A stretch of 64,000 nucleotides of DNA from Siphonodentalium dalli (GCA_032622095.1 CP136069.1:10990036-11054035), one strand, 5' to 3'; counted from the stretch's first letter, positions 11,801-24,916 are shown. Notes: generated from the letters alone by a model not told the origin. Numbers and translations: made by a program.

Positions 11801-12114
11801 TCAATGGATGATAATAAATGATAAATCTGTTAAAATGTCAGATATCCAGTGAGATATCCGTAATTTTTAGGGCACTTCCATCCATATGTAATTGACAATA
11901 GATTAATTAGATGGATTTCCATAATTTACACATCATTTTCATTGATATATGAACAGTAAAAACTAGAGTTCAGCAACTTTCACAAATTTATCACTGAATA
12001 TTAAAAAGGCACTCCCACTTCCCGGGCAAAAACGGCTGAATATATGAATTTATATATCATTGGAATGGTTATTCAAATATCCATCCACTTCGTTGTCGAT
12101 GTAATTTCGGGCAT
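11801..12114. other. Decaying continuation of the CCGTAA repeat, then unique DNA
   Basis: Weak matches to the array persist to about 11900. Nothing else is recognised. Confidence 0.4.
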
Positions 12115-12203
12115 ATAGAGATGTCAGGTGCCGAACAACATACTGCATAATTCCACAAAGAGGAATTATATTTTGTATGTTGTTCGGCACCTGACGTCTC
12201 TAT
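12115..12203. repeat. Hairpin (89 bp)
   Basis: Arms of about 34 nt: atagagatgtcaggtgccga and on to acaacata, mirrored by tatgttgttcggcacctgac then gtctctat. The central loop is about 20 nt. A small fold-back element or its remnant. Confidence 0.8.
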
Positions 12204-13204
12204 ACACCCAAAATTTCATCGGGCATCTGCAAATTCAATATAATAGAACTTAATGCAGTTTTGAGCATAAGAATAATGCATAAGAATATTAATGACTGTT
12301 ATATATTTGAGTCAGCCAGTTAGTATCCATAACAGCTGCTGAATGCAATTGTCAGTGGGAATTTATCTTGATGATAGTTTAGTTAATGAATTGGATAGCA
12401 TTTAATTTTCTAACAGTATGTTGTAGATCAATGAATTCCAGATTTTCAGGTGTTTTGGTTCTTGGTGTGATTAACTGAGACAAATTCAAATGTTAACATT
12501 TTAATAAAAGTTTATATTCAACATACTTAATAACATTTGGAACTTTGAATTCTGTGCTTCAGAACTCATTTACATCAGAAATATGACACTGAGCACAAGG
12601 TACCTCTTGCATATTTGTACATTTCCAACAGAATAAACAATAAAAGGCGGATAGGTCACACATCCCCCGAAAAGCGATGCAATTGAAATTATTGAGTGAA
12701 CGAGTGGCCGATCTCGATCGGCTGTTTAATCTATACCTTGGAGATAGCGATTAGCTAATTTTATAAATCCTTACACCAACCTTTTCATGAGTGCGAAAGT
12801 TTCAACAATTCACACTTTATATAGTGATCATGTGAAAAATATTTACTTGTCACATTGTGTCAACAGGATTGGTGGAGGATGTTAATATTTTTAAGCAAAT
12901 AAACCAAATGACCCTCATTTGCATGTTAGGGGTGTGTTATCATAAACTATGCCAAGAACTATAAACATAATCAATGGAAATATTTGAGTTATCAAATCGG
13001 ATAGTATGGGGCTAATCTTACCCAAACAGAAAACAAAACTGGACCAGAGAGTAATCAATCACAGTTTGACATATGATAAACAAAGCCTGCCAGCCACTAC
13101 TGCCAGGCTTAGCATAGTATATAATGTCCATAGCAATAAATAACTCATTTCAATAACACACCTGGTCTGTGTGATATGTTCTCTTCTAATTCACAGCAGA
13201 AAAG
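12204..13204. other. No gene recognised
   Basis: A short motif (aataaaagg followed by about 15 bp and tcccccgaaaa) at about 12637 recurs at 13720 and 14490, suggesting remnants of one dispersed repeat. No coding signal. Confidence 0.4.
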
Positions 13205-13500
13205 ATGTATTAATTACTTAAATTATAAAGGACAATAACTCTGTTAAAATATATCGGATCAAACCCATATTCGAACTCGATCTGTATTTACAGGTGATAA
13301 ATTCATATACCAATCAATACCAAAAACTATACAGGTGAGGGGTGTGCCATCATAAACCTACATATCAAATATGAACACAATCGGACAAAAAATACTTCGG
13401 TTATAGCATCAGATTTGTTTTTTAATTGTCTACGGACGGCTCGACAGATGGACGGACAGATGTGGATGGACAGATAGACGGACGAACGGCGAGTGGTCAA
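13205..13500. repeat. Pearl-like repeat remnant ending in GACGG microsatellite
   Basis: Contains the 'atataccaatcaataccaaa' type monomer and ends with gacagatggacggacagatg plus further gacggacgaacgg. This is the layout of other bivalve-type repeats in the window. Only partial monomers are recognisable. Confidence 0.55.
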
Positions 13501-15039
13501 TCCATACTATGATATGGGTACACATAAAAATGATCTGTTTGGTTACTCCAGCACTGTCCAGATACTCTCACGTTCCTGCAACTTTTCCATCAGGCTGGAT
13601 ATTTTTGCGTGCATCTTCCCTGATGATTTTCCACCCCTTTTTGGATTGATATCCATCATAATTCTGAAATAGGATGATAACAATGTTCATTTCAATGTTG
13701 AGTACTTTTATCTTGAGTAATAATAAAAGGTCAGCCAACCACAGTGTCCCCCGAAAACGTGGCAAGTTGACGCCGCTTTGTTAAAGAAATTAAAAAAATG
13801 TTGAAATGTTCTAAGTCGAAAGGGTTAATAATTCCGTAAAGAAATAATTTTTCCGTCATCTATATACATCTACACTATGTGGGTAACAATACTCTGAAGT
13901 TTCAAATATCTATGATCAAAACTGTAGGAGGAGTTGATTACACCATGAAGGTACCCTCATACAGAAAATTATAAAAAATGTTTGGGAAAAATCATTGGAT
14001 CAAACTAAAATTCGATCTCAACCTGTATCTTGATATGACTGATCCACAAAAAAACAGAATTTGCAATTAAAGGATCCAAACTTTAGTTATCATCCGGCAA
14101 CCGAAAAAGTAAGAAAAGTTGAAAGAACATCGGACCAAACCCAGAGTTACAGAGCACCTGTGTTCTTGGTTGAGACACCTACATACCAATATTCAAGTTA
14201 CAGACGCGGCTGATTACAATAGTCCCCCAAAAAAACATTTTTCGGGGGACAATTATGGCTCATAACTGCTACAGTTCATACAACCTTACAGCACCAAACA
14301 AAATATGGTATTCACTATTGAACTGAGTAAGAGATTATATGAAGCAATTTATAACAATTTAGGATAATTTGATTGGTCATCTACGATTACTAAATGGGGT
14401 AATTTTACATCTGTTTCTCCATTTACCGTATTTGCATGTTGGGAGAATATAGGATTTTGTTTTGTTTTTTTATGATCCATTATTCTGTAGTATAATAAAA
14501 GGTCACCGACCAAATGTCCCCCAAAAATGTGGCACATTTGAGTTATCAGCTTGTCTAATATATTGTCTTGTCGATAAAATGTCATAAACAAGACAGTCAA
14601 AGACTGTGTGGTCGCTCACCAGACTGCAAAGACTGATAAGACTGGGACTCTGGAGACCACAACAGTCAGAACATAATCACTTTAAAAGAATTATATCTAA
14701 ACAGGATATGTGGCTAGAGAGGCTTCATATATGTAGATCAGTGAAAATCTACCTTTAAATTACCAACTGTACACTACTGATCACCCGCCTCCTCCAGCTC
14801 AACATGTCCCCTCCCGACCGGGCTCCAGACTCAAGTCTTAGGTTGAAATTTCACAACTGTGATACTCCTACAGCTGTGATAAAAACAAGGATTTTAATGG
14901 GGTGAACTAGACAGAGATAATATGGTATGGTACAGCGTGGTGTGGCAGGGACAGGAGGTGGGATGGGGAGGGTAGGGTGGGGTACTGTGATGTGTCTAAA
15001 AAAAAAACAAAGGTCAAAATGCAAAGATGTAATTTTTTT
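13501..15039. other. Repeat remnants, no gene
   Basis: Fragments resembling pearl-type monomers occur at about 13900-14060 ('caaactaaaattcgatctca'). A short hairpin, tcccccaaaaaaacatttttcggggga, lies at about 14224. Small ORFs at 13568-15111 are not supported. Confidence 0.45.
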
Positions 15040-15545
15040 CAGAGTTATGTCCCTGGCTCTGCCCCTATTTGACCCAGTGACCCCATTTGAACAAATCTGA
15101 ACCCCAATCACCCAAGGTCCCTCCGTACCTAATATAAGCTAAATCGGCCCAATATTTGTTTAGAAGAAGTCATTCTAAGAATTACTATGAGTTATGGCCC
15201 TGGTTTCTCAACTAATTGACCGGGTGACCTCATTTGAACAAATCTGAACACCAGTCACCCAAGGACCTTTCATACCAAATATTATCTAAATCGGCCCAAT
15301 GGTTCTGGACAAGAAGTCGTTGTAAGAATTACTATGGAGGAATAGAGTTATGGCCCTGGTTTCGCAACTATTTGACCCAGTGACCTCATTTGAACAAATC
15401 TGAATGAGAGTCACCTAGGGAACATCCACACCAAATATGTCTTACGGTTCCAGAGGAGAAGATGTTCAAAGAATTGTTGACGGACGGACGGACGAGGAGT
15501 GATGACTATAGCTCCACCGGAGACTTCGTCTCAGGTGAGCTAAAA
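15040..15545. repeat. Pearl-like tandem repeat, ~150-bp monomers (three)
   Basis: Three diverged monomers, each with gttatggccctggtttc, then tgacccagtgacctcatttg, then cagtcacccaagg and ctaaatcggcccaat. They are followed by gacggacggacgaggag and a conserved tail 'agctccaccggagacttcgt' ending gtgagctaaaaa. The architecture (core repeats, ACGG-type microsatellite, conserved 3' end) fits pearl/Helentron-like elements of bivalves. Confidence 0.8.
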
Positions 15546-16319
15546 ACTGGGAGGAGATGATTACACTAGAAAATTACCCAATATCTACGAATAATGAAAA
15601 TTATCTCACATTTTCTATGTTGATAAAGGGGCCATAAATCTGTAAAAAAAATGAATTATGCCGTCCCCTATAGATGCTTCACATCTTTTAATACGTTAGG
15701 AAAAATACCACAAAGTTTCAAATCCCCAGCTTAAAAATAGGCCCACTACATGGACAGACGTGTACCCACCAGACCTGTATAATCTCCCGTCATACCAGTG
15801 CATGAGTCTCCCGATTTGAGGGCTTAAACCCCGCACTCCCACAACCCCCATGTAATCTCACTGTTTGAGGAAATAGCTGTAATAAAAAATTTATATAAGA
15901 TATTTGTCGCCGGTAAACAGGAAGTAAATAAGCAAGTCTCGTGCGTAAGTCTCGCTATAGTGAGATTCTCGCAACGCCGAGTGTGTTATGACTGACCGCA
16001 CACAGCAAATTCGTTGTACAAGTCACGTGATATAACGTCATCAAATCATGTGATTGTTGCATACTAATTTCAGCTCTTGGTTTTTCCCAAAGTTGATCAA
16101 TGCCAAAATTTTAAGCAGGCGCCATGATATTACATCGGACTTTAAATAAAATTTATGTTATATTATGTGAGCACGGAATTCGCGTGGCATTGCTTTATAT
16201 ATATATATATATCGTTATTTGCATGACCCACGTATGTGCAAGTGGGAGTCTAATAAGGAGTTAATGAGGCATTTCTAGCACCACACTGAACCGATTTTGA
16301 CCAATTTAGAACCTTTTTA
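15546..16319. other. No gene recognised
   Basis: Unique AT-rich sequence with an (AT)n tract at about 16196-16213. Confidence 0.4.
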
Positions 16320-16490
16320 TAGGTTATATGGAGTTATTAAACCTCCATGGGTGGGCGAGGGCATAATGGGGGTATTATATACCTCCTTTGTTATTGGGAG
16401 GGGGTATATAAGGAGCTATTATTATACCTCCTTCATTAAGTTATATGGAGTTATCATTAAAACTCCATGGTGGGTGAGGGCATATATGCC
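16320..16490. repeat. ~118-bp direct duplication
   Basis: ggttatatggagttattaaa at 16322 recurs as agttatatggagttatcatt at 16439. Both are followed by CTCCATGG, a GTGGGYGAGGGCATA block and flanking 'acctcctt' motifs. ORF 16297-16641 runs through it and is not believed. Confidence 0.6.
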
Positions 16491-17645
16491 ACACATATGG
16501 ACCTTGTTTTTTGCTTTATTTGGACAGAGTTCCTCTTATATTTATGAGTACACCTCATGTCCTTTTGGGCAGTATTGTATATTGGGAATTTGGGAGGGCT
16601 CGTGGACCTTGATTTCGGACCATTGTTTGTTCGTTTTTTAACTTTTTGTGAAATTAGCGCAGGCATCGACTAATGATATAATATGACTGCGCGGAATGTT
16701 TTTAGGTGGGAAATATGATTTCATTGTATTTACCAGCCGCTTGAGCGATAGCCAACTTCTAGGTTGAAGATATTGTTATTTTCACTTCTATGTCTTGGTG
16801 AATTACTTTCCCATCCAAGGGTAGGACACTTCCCATGTACAGGTCTAGTTGAACCACCAATTGAGCTATAACAGACTGATCCATCTTTCACAGCAGGCAT
16901 TACGTTTGCATAACAGATTTTTCGCTCTCTATAATATTCGCTACATCTCAATCAGCTTAAGTTAACTGTAATTATTCACCAAAAATGTCCTTCAATTCTT
17001 GGTGTAAATAAGAACTCGACAGGAAAAACATTTGTTACGTAAACATTATAATGAAATCACGCTAGTATTAATATGATTGAACACATATGCACGTCGGTTG
17101 TGCAAGATCGATCAGTCTATAAATAGTCCAATTGGGCTATTATACTATATAATATTGATTAATCGGTGGTACAGTACAATTGCCAAGATATGGGAAGTGG
17201 AATACCATTGGATGGACAATTTATTTCACCAAGACATAGAAAAATTGAAATCCATTTCTTCAAAACAGAAGTTGGCCATTGCTGAATGTGTTGTGTGGCT
17301 AATAACGACGAAAATATAACCGGAGAACTGAACTGAACAGGAGAATGCCATGTGCACAAATTCAAGTGGCTGGAAAATCAAATAAATCATATTTCGAACC
17401 CCAAGAACCATTCCGCTCGGTCATATTATATCATCAGTCGATGTCTGTGCCGATTTTGTTTGAAAGGATGCTTCAGTTTTCAATGTTAGTTCAGAATATC
17501 GACTGTAATAAATATCCCACTGGACGCTGCCATGTTTATCTTCACTTTCGATCAATATCAGTCATGTGACTTGACGCTGTCCATCAATTGGCTACAACAC
17601 GCAACAAAATAAAAATTGTTTGATTTTATGCCTACAACACAAAAC
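16491..17645. other. No gene recognised
   Basis: An 80-codon ORF at 17077-17319 (plus) contains LFHQDIEKLKSISSKQKLAI. The opposite region at 23509-23700 encodes a similar IFHQDFEKQTAITGNKQDKM, so the two loci may share an old repeat or exon fragment. No function can be given. Confidence 0.35.
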
Positions 17646-17718
17646 AGGCCACCGCACACGATGCAACAATGTTATGCAACAATGTTGCACAACATTCTTG
17701 CGTCGTGTGCAGTGGCCT
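17646..17718. repeat. Hairpin (73 bp)
   Basis: aggccaccgcacacgatgca is mirrored by tgcgtcgtgtgcagtggcct, with an inner palindromic 'caacaatgttatgcaacaatg' loop region. Confidence 0.75.
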
Positions 17719-18279
17719 TTATAATGCTGTGGGGGTTTATGCGGGATGCAACTACTGAGTTGACTTTACCAGCTTGCCTTGTAACAACTTCCGAATCCAT
17801 TCTATTCAAAACTACATAATATAATTAAATATACGGCAGTTTGTTTTTACTTGGGATTGGCGGCACTCAAATCTGTACATGGTGAATATATATATTGGGC
17901 CTTCGGATAAATGATACTATACTCACAAACATATCGTTACTTAGTACTGTCACAAAACGTACGATAATGTTGAAAGTTCATCTAAACGGCGGATAAATAC
18001 AATGTTCATATAAAAATATATATAACAAACAACCTTCTGATAGATTTGTTGATATAAAACATTTGAATGGAATACATGTTGAAATCTATTAAAATTTGAA
18101 TATTCATTATTTCTTCGTTCCAAATTTATTTCCCCGTGACCAAAAGTAATGAAAATGTACGTTTTGGTTTGGATTTCAAAATCTCCTGGACAAGACACCA
18201 AATCTCACTGACTGATGGAGCAAATCTCCCTGACAACATTTTTGGCATTATACAGGTCTGGTACCCACAGTGCAGCAAA
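17719..18279. other. No feature seen
   Basis: AT-rich. Short ORFs only (17616-17819 crosses the hairpin; 17950-18201 minus is unrecognised). Confidence 0.4.
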
Positions 18280-18835
18280 ATGAACAAGAGGTGTGCACTC
18301 GCGTGCTAGCATACCCCCACTGTGGAAAATTCAACCCGCATTATCCGTAAACCCAACAAAAAAGATTTTTAACTTTAAAGAAAAATTTGGATTAATAATA
18401 TAGATATAGCATCTACAAAAAAAAAATCCCAAAATTTTCTAAGTCAAAATAAGTCGAAAATGAAGTGTAATTAATGTTAGGAAAAACAGTCCGAGCCAAC
18501 CCTGAGCCGCATCATGTAGAGAGGGTGTTGTGAGAAGCATGTATACCAAAATTTATTGAATTCGGTTCATATTTGTTAAAGTTATTAAGTCGGACAGAAT
18601 TTTCTAAGTCAAAAAGTAAGGCGTAACTTAAAAAAAGCAAGTCGGACCGCACCTCAATTAGCATCACGCGGAGAGGCGGTCCTAAGGACATTGCATACAA
18701 AAAATTATTGAAATCAGTTCATAGTTGTTCGAGTTATGAGGTTGGATGGACGGACACATGGAGGGAGAAAGTGTGACTGACGGACAGACGCAGTCAATCC
18801 AGTATACCCCCCATTTTCTTCGAAAGTGGGGGTAT
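18280..18835. repeat. Pearl-like repeat, two ~130-bp monomers
   Basis: Two related blocks (about 18480-18605 and 18606-18730) share 'cagtccgagccaaccctgag'/'caagtcggaccgcacctcaa', a gcatcaNgNNgagagg block and 'attgaattcggttcatattt'. They are followed by gacggacacatggagggag...gacggacagacg and 'tatacccccc'...'gggggtata'. Known in mollusc genomes as repeat cores with a GACGG tail. Confidence 0.7.
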
Positions 18836-19310
18836 AATAACCAACAAGAGCTACAAAGGACAAATTTGCACTTGATATCCCATATTGAAGAGTTAGGCTG
18901 AAACGAAGAATGAAATTGCACATTTATACTAAGTCACCCCCTCCCCACTGGCCCCTAATTATGCGACCGGGCTTATGTTCGAACTCAAGAGACCTATATA
19001 CAAGAGCTATATACAGGACAAATTTTCAGTTGATATCCCAAATCATTGAAGAGTTAGGCTGATACAAGAAAATGCAAATTTATACTAAAAGCCACCCCTC
19101 ACCACTGGCCCCAAATTATGTTTGAACTCATGTGACCTATCAACAAGAACTCTATACAGGATAAATTTGGAGTTGATATCCCAAAGCATTCTTGAGTTAT
19201 ACTGAAACATCCGGACAGACAGACGGACGGAAGGACTGACACCGGGGACACACGACGACTCGTCAACACAGATGCCAGCATAATATAATAAGCCAAAATG
19301 GACCAATGCT
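18836..19310. repeat. Pearl-like tandem repeat family B, ~130-bp monomers
   Basis: Three monomers share 'aggacaaatttgcacttgat'-type starts, gatatcccaNNNcattgaag, gagttaggctga and 'catttatacta', then a CACCCCTCCCCACTGGCCCC block. The array ends cggacagacagacggacgga and gacgactcgtcaacacagat. The same monomer recurs at 32040-32400 and 33715-33950. Confidence 0.8.
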
Positions 19311-21221
19311 GGCAATGCAGGCTTGTTTCAGAAATATAATATGAGAGAAACACTCAATATCATTTGTTCACAGGCATTTTTTGTGCAATATCCAATTATT
19401 ATTATTGTCATTATGCAGGTTCTATTTGTCTACAGTGGAGACATGTACATTATGATTTGAACTTAAATTGTCATTCCCATATAATTTATAAATTGTTGCA
19501 TATATGCAATCCCACCCCTTCATTTATATTGACAAAGTTGTTTGTCCCAATAATACCTACCTCTGCACAAATTCCATGGTTACCATTACTGATTTCTCAT
19601 ACTCCAGGTTGAACACGTAATGTGCCAAAAACACAACAAAGAATGCGTCATCGATGGTCATCAAATCTGCTGTCACCACATGTCTTTCAATCAGGAGATG
19701 AATAATCTTCCCTCTGTACATGTTGCTGCCTGAAATAATTTTGTCGGTATTGGATAAAGAGCTGTTAACTTCTTTAAAATTCTATTGAATTTACTGGAAT
19801 GAATTTCTAAGCTGCTGAAACCTAAAATCTGGAATATTCCTATGTCGAAAAAAAAAAGGGCCATGGATGGGATGACCCTAAATATGTTTAAATGAATAAG
19901 AAAGCAACATCATCTAGCAATTAATGTGTCAAGAATGTAATGGGAATAATGCATAACAAATTTCATGAAGATTAGAGCTGAAACGGATAGCCGAATAACC
20001 GGTTTGTATCCGGATTCTGACATAACCAGACGAAAACATTATGAACCGTACAACCGCATTTTCGGTTGGTCAATTTATATACATAATATTATAACGGCAA
20101 TAGACTATGATGAAATCATGATCACCCAACAAGTACTTCAATTGGAATCGATAGAAGATTAAAAATTTAACCACAATGAGTGAAGTCGGCGTCTCGCGAA
20201 CTCCAAATCAACACGGCCCTGACGCGAATATCACGCTTCGTTCGAGCTCCTAACTACATACAGTACAGATGTACTGATTCAAGAGGCACCAACTCCTGCA
20301 CACGTGTCTTATTTTGTGACAGTAATATTGTCCAAATAGTGTTCTTGCAACTTATTTGTGACTCAACTTAAACTACAGAGACGTGGCAAGTTTCTTTATT
20401 GTCACATGTGGTAGGAACACATGTCTGCCTTTGTCGGAATGATCAAACCAATCATTGCTGCCAACGTCACTGTCTCAGTGCATGTGTTGAATGTGTTTTA
20501 TCTTTATCACCTTAATGCCATGGTGATTAGTGGTTACTGACTAGTGGTCATGTGACATGACTGAAAACTTATTTTACTGTCAACACGCTGTTTGTGTTCA
20601 CACTTGGCAATGGATTGTGTGCATAGAGGACTATCTAAAACAACTAGGGATCTGTGACTTATTATGGTACAATAGAAGGAAATATATTTTTACTCATAAA
20701 CAGTGGCCATAATAGCAAATTAGTGATCATTTATGCATTAGTAATTTCGTCTGCAATCAGCGATGGTCATTTTACAAATTGCGATCAGTGAATTTGGGAA
20801 ATGTGCCTAATAACCACACATTTGTCATTGGATATATGCCAAACTATAAGATATGAAACCAAATGGTTGAAATCGGCAGTTATCCGGTTCAAATATGGCT
20901 ATAGCCCACTATTAGCCAGTGGGGAAAATTGTCTAACCGTTTCAGCTCCAATGAAGATCCATTTAAACTTTGTCGGGGATGTCTTTGAAGATACAAAATG
21001 TACAATTTTTGTTTGTTTTTCTTGATTGTTCGAATAAAAAGGGGTTGTTTCACTCACTAAGTAAGTGGGTGGTGTAATTTTGGATCAAGTATGTCCAGAG
21101 TGTAATAGGACAGATGTGTAGGAAATTTTGTTGACGATCAGTGATCCTTTATTTGGACGGACTCCAAGATGGACAGACAGCTGAACTAATGGATGAATTG
21201 ACAAACATTTGATAAATAGAG
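19311..21221. other. About 1.9 kb without recognised features
   Basis: No repeat, RNA gene or ORF that I can support. Short ORFs at 19364-19612, 19965-20371 and 20801-21025 show no motifs. Confidence 0.4.
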
Positions 21222-21370
21222 GGTATCCTGGTTTGTATTGTGAGTATAGAGAAATAAGTCATGAGTGGGCGTGGGAAATCAGTATTTTCGCTCGCGGCTC
21301 GCAAAAATACTGATTTCTCACGTCCATGAATGACATATTTCTCAATACTCACAATACAAACCAGGATTCT
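21222..21370. mobile_element. Fold-back MITE (~145 bp)
   Basis: Arms of about 65 nt. tcctggtttgtattgtgagt at 21226 is mirrored by actcacaatacaaaccagga ending at 21366. The centre is tcgctcgcggctcgc. Arms differ by only a few mismatches. Confidence 0.85.
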
Positions 21371-21849
21371 CTTTTTATTACTCATTGTGTGATAAAATGC
21401 ATCAAATTTAACGAATTACACATCGTAAAATGGTTGTTTACTTTTTGTCGTGTGCTTGCTTTCAACAGTTTAATGTGCCGAATCACCTCTCGGCACCATA
21501 CATGTATGTGACGCAGCTTGAGACAAAATAGTTCCGCTAATAATTCCACAAAACAGGCCAAGTAATTACGGTTGTTTTCCTCAAATGAACATTTTAATAA
21601 TATAATAACAATGATATTTGAATAATTTCATGGCGAACCCTATACCGTTTTCATATCTCAAAAAATAGTTCAGGCGGTGTATGAATTCGTGTGATGAGGT
21701 TTGACCTAGAGTGAAAATATAACTCTATATCGACCTCAAGAGCTCATGAGTCTGTGTTTGCGCCAGTCATACATGAACTTTCATTGAATCCTTTGATTGA
21801 AACTGAAGTTATCACCCGGAAACCTCAAATCTGCAAAATTCTCAAGTTG
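21371..21849. other. No feature seen
   Basis: AT-rich spacer with a motif-free short ORF at 21326-21511. Confidence 0.4.
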
Positions 21850-22345
21850 AAAAGGGTCCATACCTCATATGAAATGGCGAGCAGAACCCAAAATCGAACT
21901 TGACCTGTCTTTTGTGCTAGTAAACCCACAGACCAAATTTAATTTCATTCAGCAAACATTTACTAAAGATATCATCTGGAAACAAAAATTTGAGCCCAAT
22001 CCCATAACAAAGGCAATAATTCAAGTAAAAATTGGTGGATGGAACCCGAAATCGAACTTGACATGTATGTTATGTTACTAAACCCACATATCAAATATCA
22101 TTCAATTCAGTTGAGAATTACTAAAGTTATCACCTGGAAAGAAAATTGAGCTCAAATTCCAACAAAGAGCCATAACTCTGGTGAAAATTGGTGGGCCGAA
22201 CCGAATTCCAACTTGACCTGTATTATAGCAAATCCATATACCAAATTTAATTTCATTCGGTTCACTCTAACTAAATTTATCACCCAGAAACAAAAATATA
22301 TATGGACAGATGGATGGATGGACAGACAGACAGAACATTTACATA
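21850..22345. repeat. Pearl-like tandem repeat family C, ~155-bp monomers (three)
   Basis: Monomers share 'cgaacttgacctgt', 'accaaatttaatttcattc', 'ttNtcaNcNggaaaNaaaa' and 'ataactctggtgaaaattgg'-type blocks. The array ends gacagatggatggatggaca then gacagacagaac. Short ORFs over it are artefacts of the repeat. Confidence 0.75.
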
Positions 22346-23494
22346 ATACGTATAACAAATAGGTCTCCTACATACCTAGTACAGCAAGATATGGGGTCGC
22401 CGGAGCATCTGCATCACCCTCAACCTCTGATATGCTTGCTGTCGACTGAAATAAAGAATGTGTGAGAAACAAATTAACTTGCCAGTTCAACTTGAGATAA
22501 CTTTAAAATCAAATTACAATGCAGAGGAACATTTTCTTGTATTCAAACTATCCATCAATCAGTTGTGTTATTTTTGTAAATGGGAACTAATGAAGCAGAA
22601 AGTGTACATGGGGGGGGGGGGGGGGACAAGGGGGCAAACCAACAAATTGGTTAAAATAATCTTTTAGAAACAGGACTGAGGCGTGCTTACTATCACATAT
22701 CATGACGAATCAAGAGATATTCTCTGCCACATTAGACTCTAACCATAGTTTCCGCAAAGCAATGTCCAACGTAAATGATGTGTGAGAAAAATATAACTGG
22801 GACTACACCATTTATGTTTATTTTATATACGATTGGATAACAACTGCCTGGGAAAATATTCAAAAACAATTCCTTAACACCAATCTATATTGAATATTGG
22901 GTGTGTAATAAATAAAGACCAACACATGCTTGTGAACGAGTGAAATTTATCACTAATTTTTGTGCTGCAAGTTACAACTCGAGCCTCATGGCTCTTGTTG
23001 TAATGTTTTGCCACAACAAACTCATGCAATAAGCTTCACCCATTCACACACGTGCAATTCTGTCTATGTACATGTATATAATAATATGGAACAGTAAAGA
23101 ACTTGTCTGACAAAACATATCTAAGCTAATAACAGACATCCCTAAAATTGACAAAAAGCAATCCATATTTTGACTAATTAACAATTAAAAATTTAACAAT
23201 AGTAGGTTTACTGTTTTGCAAAAAATCTTGATAAAGTTTACAGGCCATAAGAGTGCACAAGAATTACCGAATCAATCTAAATTGATTTGGCAGTGCCAGT
23301 TGATCCTCGCAAAACTTTTGGAATACAAAGCCTTCGTTCAATTTCCCAATGTCAATAATTCGAATATTTATTATATATTTGACTATACCAGGGTTTCAGC
23401 TAGGGGTCGGGGGAATGGGTCCGGTAGCTGCTATGGGGGGAAACCAGTAAATAATTAAATATATGAAGACCCATTTACCTGTAATTTTGCAATT
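22346..23494. other. No gene recognised; poly(G) tract
   Basis: A G run lies at about 22610-22624. The motif 'gggggaatgggtccgg' at 23410 recurs at about 24544 beside 'gcctggcggaaaccctgact', pointing to a shared repeat fragment. Confidence 0.4.
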
Positions 23495-23518
23495 TACCGT
23501 ACCGGCCGGTGTACGGTA
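23495..23518. repeat. Short palindrome
   Basis: taccgtaccggccggtgtac followed by ggta: a 24-bp GC-rich inverted repeat next to a TATATA stretch. Function unknown. Confidence 0.5.
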
Positions 23519-23781
23519 TATATAAGTCGCAACTTTCTAACCCAATTTCCCTTATTAAAAACTTCCTGCGACTTATGGATCGGTATGTCATGAGGGGCAT
23601 TTTTCATCAGGATTTTGAGAAACAGACGGCGATTACAGGCAATAAACAAGACAAAATGCCGGCGCAAACTAAATCTAAAAAGATGATAAATCCGATATAA
23701 AAAAAAGAAGAAATAAACAAACCCATTCTCACTGCGTCTGTGTGTCATTATTTTATTCCCTGTCTCACACACACATTTATA

Positions 23782-23946
23782 TCAAATTATATGTATTAGT
23801 ATCTGATAATTCAACTGCAAAAGAGCAGCAAAACATAGGGCGTCCTTGACCTGACTAATAATTGTGGACATGTGCATGATGTTCAATGACTGCAGTGTAA
23901 TAGCTTTTATTATCTCTATTGTTGTGACACAGTTAACTGCACGTGT
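23782..23946 (-). CDS. Possible terminal exon of the SAMD3-like gene
   Basis: Seen: on the minus strand an acceptor-like 'agtttgcag' precedes codon ACA at 23946, in phase 0. That is the phase in which the upstream exon ends at 25054. The exon would add 54 residues and end at a TGA. The tail contains LNIMHMSTIISQVKDALCFA and LLQLNY. Family knowledge: related SAMD3-like proteins end with a segment of the type 'L..F..LYALNL.YP'; the resemblance here is weak and the proline is missing. It may be chance. The pyrimidine tract before the acceptor is poor. Confidence 0.2.
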   Translation of the reverse strand, partial: TRAVNCVTTIEIIKAITLQSLNIMHMSTIISQVKDALCFAALLQLNYQILIHII

Positions 23947-24666
23947 CTGCAAACTTCTACTGGATGACGTCACATCGGAATGAGGGCACGCATGTTCAGT
24001 GTGTTATTCTTTAATGGGGCATTAACATGAAGCCGCGAACTTGTGTACATTGTATGTTGCACAAAGATTCTTTTATGATGATCGCCATTAGCCCAAGCGT
24101 TTTCATGCTTCAGTTCGCGACAATAAGCCAAGTCGCAATTTTATATTACTATAAATGATACGATATTTGTGTGTTTCCTCATGCCTCAAACTATACACAT
24201 GTTTTATACAATTTAGAATAATGATGAATAAATTAGTCCAAACGCCTCGTCAATATTCACGTTAAGATAATAAATGAGGCAGTTTTTATGATCCACGTTC
24301 CCATACTCTGAAGTAAATTGAACCAATGATATCTCCCTTGATCCCATGGAACTATTTGTGGGGTGTCAATATTTATGGTTTGTTCATGCTGTTATATTTT
24401 TTTCTGAAGATGAACTGTGTCGATTCCATTTGGTCATTATTAATGAAAATAAGGTTAAATATCATATATAGCCGACAAGACTAAGTTCTTAATAACGTCA
24501 TTTATTTGTGTATGAGCGGGATTTCATGGCAAAGGTCGGCAGGGGGAATGGGTCCGGGTGACGTACCCCCAGCCGGCCTGGCGGAAACCCTGACTATACA
24601 CATCGGTGTAATGGGAATAGACCAGTTTTTAGAAATATATATACTATTTGTCATATATTTCATGCA
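23947..24666. other. No feature firmly identified
   Basis: If the SAMD3-like gene has further exons, they should lie here on the minus strand, but none is convincing. Confidence 0.35.
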
Positions 24667-24916
24667 AGCCTTGAAATAGGGTGTCTGTCATTTGCAGAAT
24701 GAGGTCCCCAGAGGGTGAATTTAGTGATGCTACCCCGCATAGCGGGCTAGCATCACCAAATTCACCCTCTGGGGACCTCATTCTGCTGAGGTGTAAGCAG
24801 AATGAGGTCCCCAGAGGGTGAATTTGGTGATGCTAGCCCTCTATGCGGGGTAGCATCACTAAATTCACCCTCTGGGGACCTCATTCTGCAAATGACAGAC
24901 ACCCTATTTCAAGGCT
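24667..24916. mobile_element. Double-hairpin MITE (250 bp), copy 1
   Basis: Two back-to-back hairpins, 24695-24786 and 24797-24889. Each has arms gcagaatgaggtccccagag and on to aatttNgtgatgcta, and the whole element is also one large inverted repeat (agccttgaaatagggtgtct at the left end, its complement at 24916). The same core sequence is therefore present four times in alternating orientation. A diverged relative lies at 55578-55927. Confidence 0.9.
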
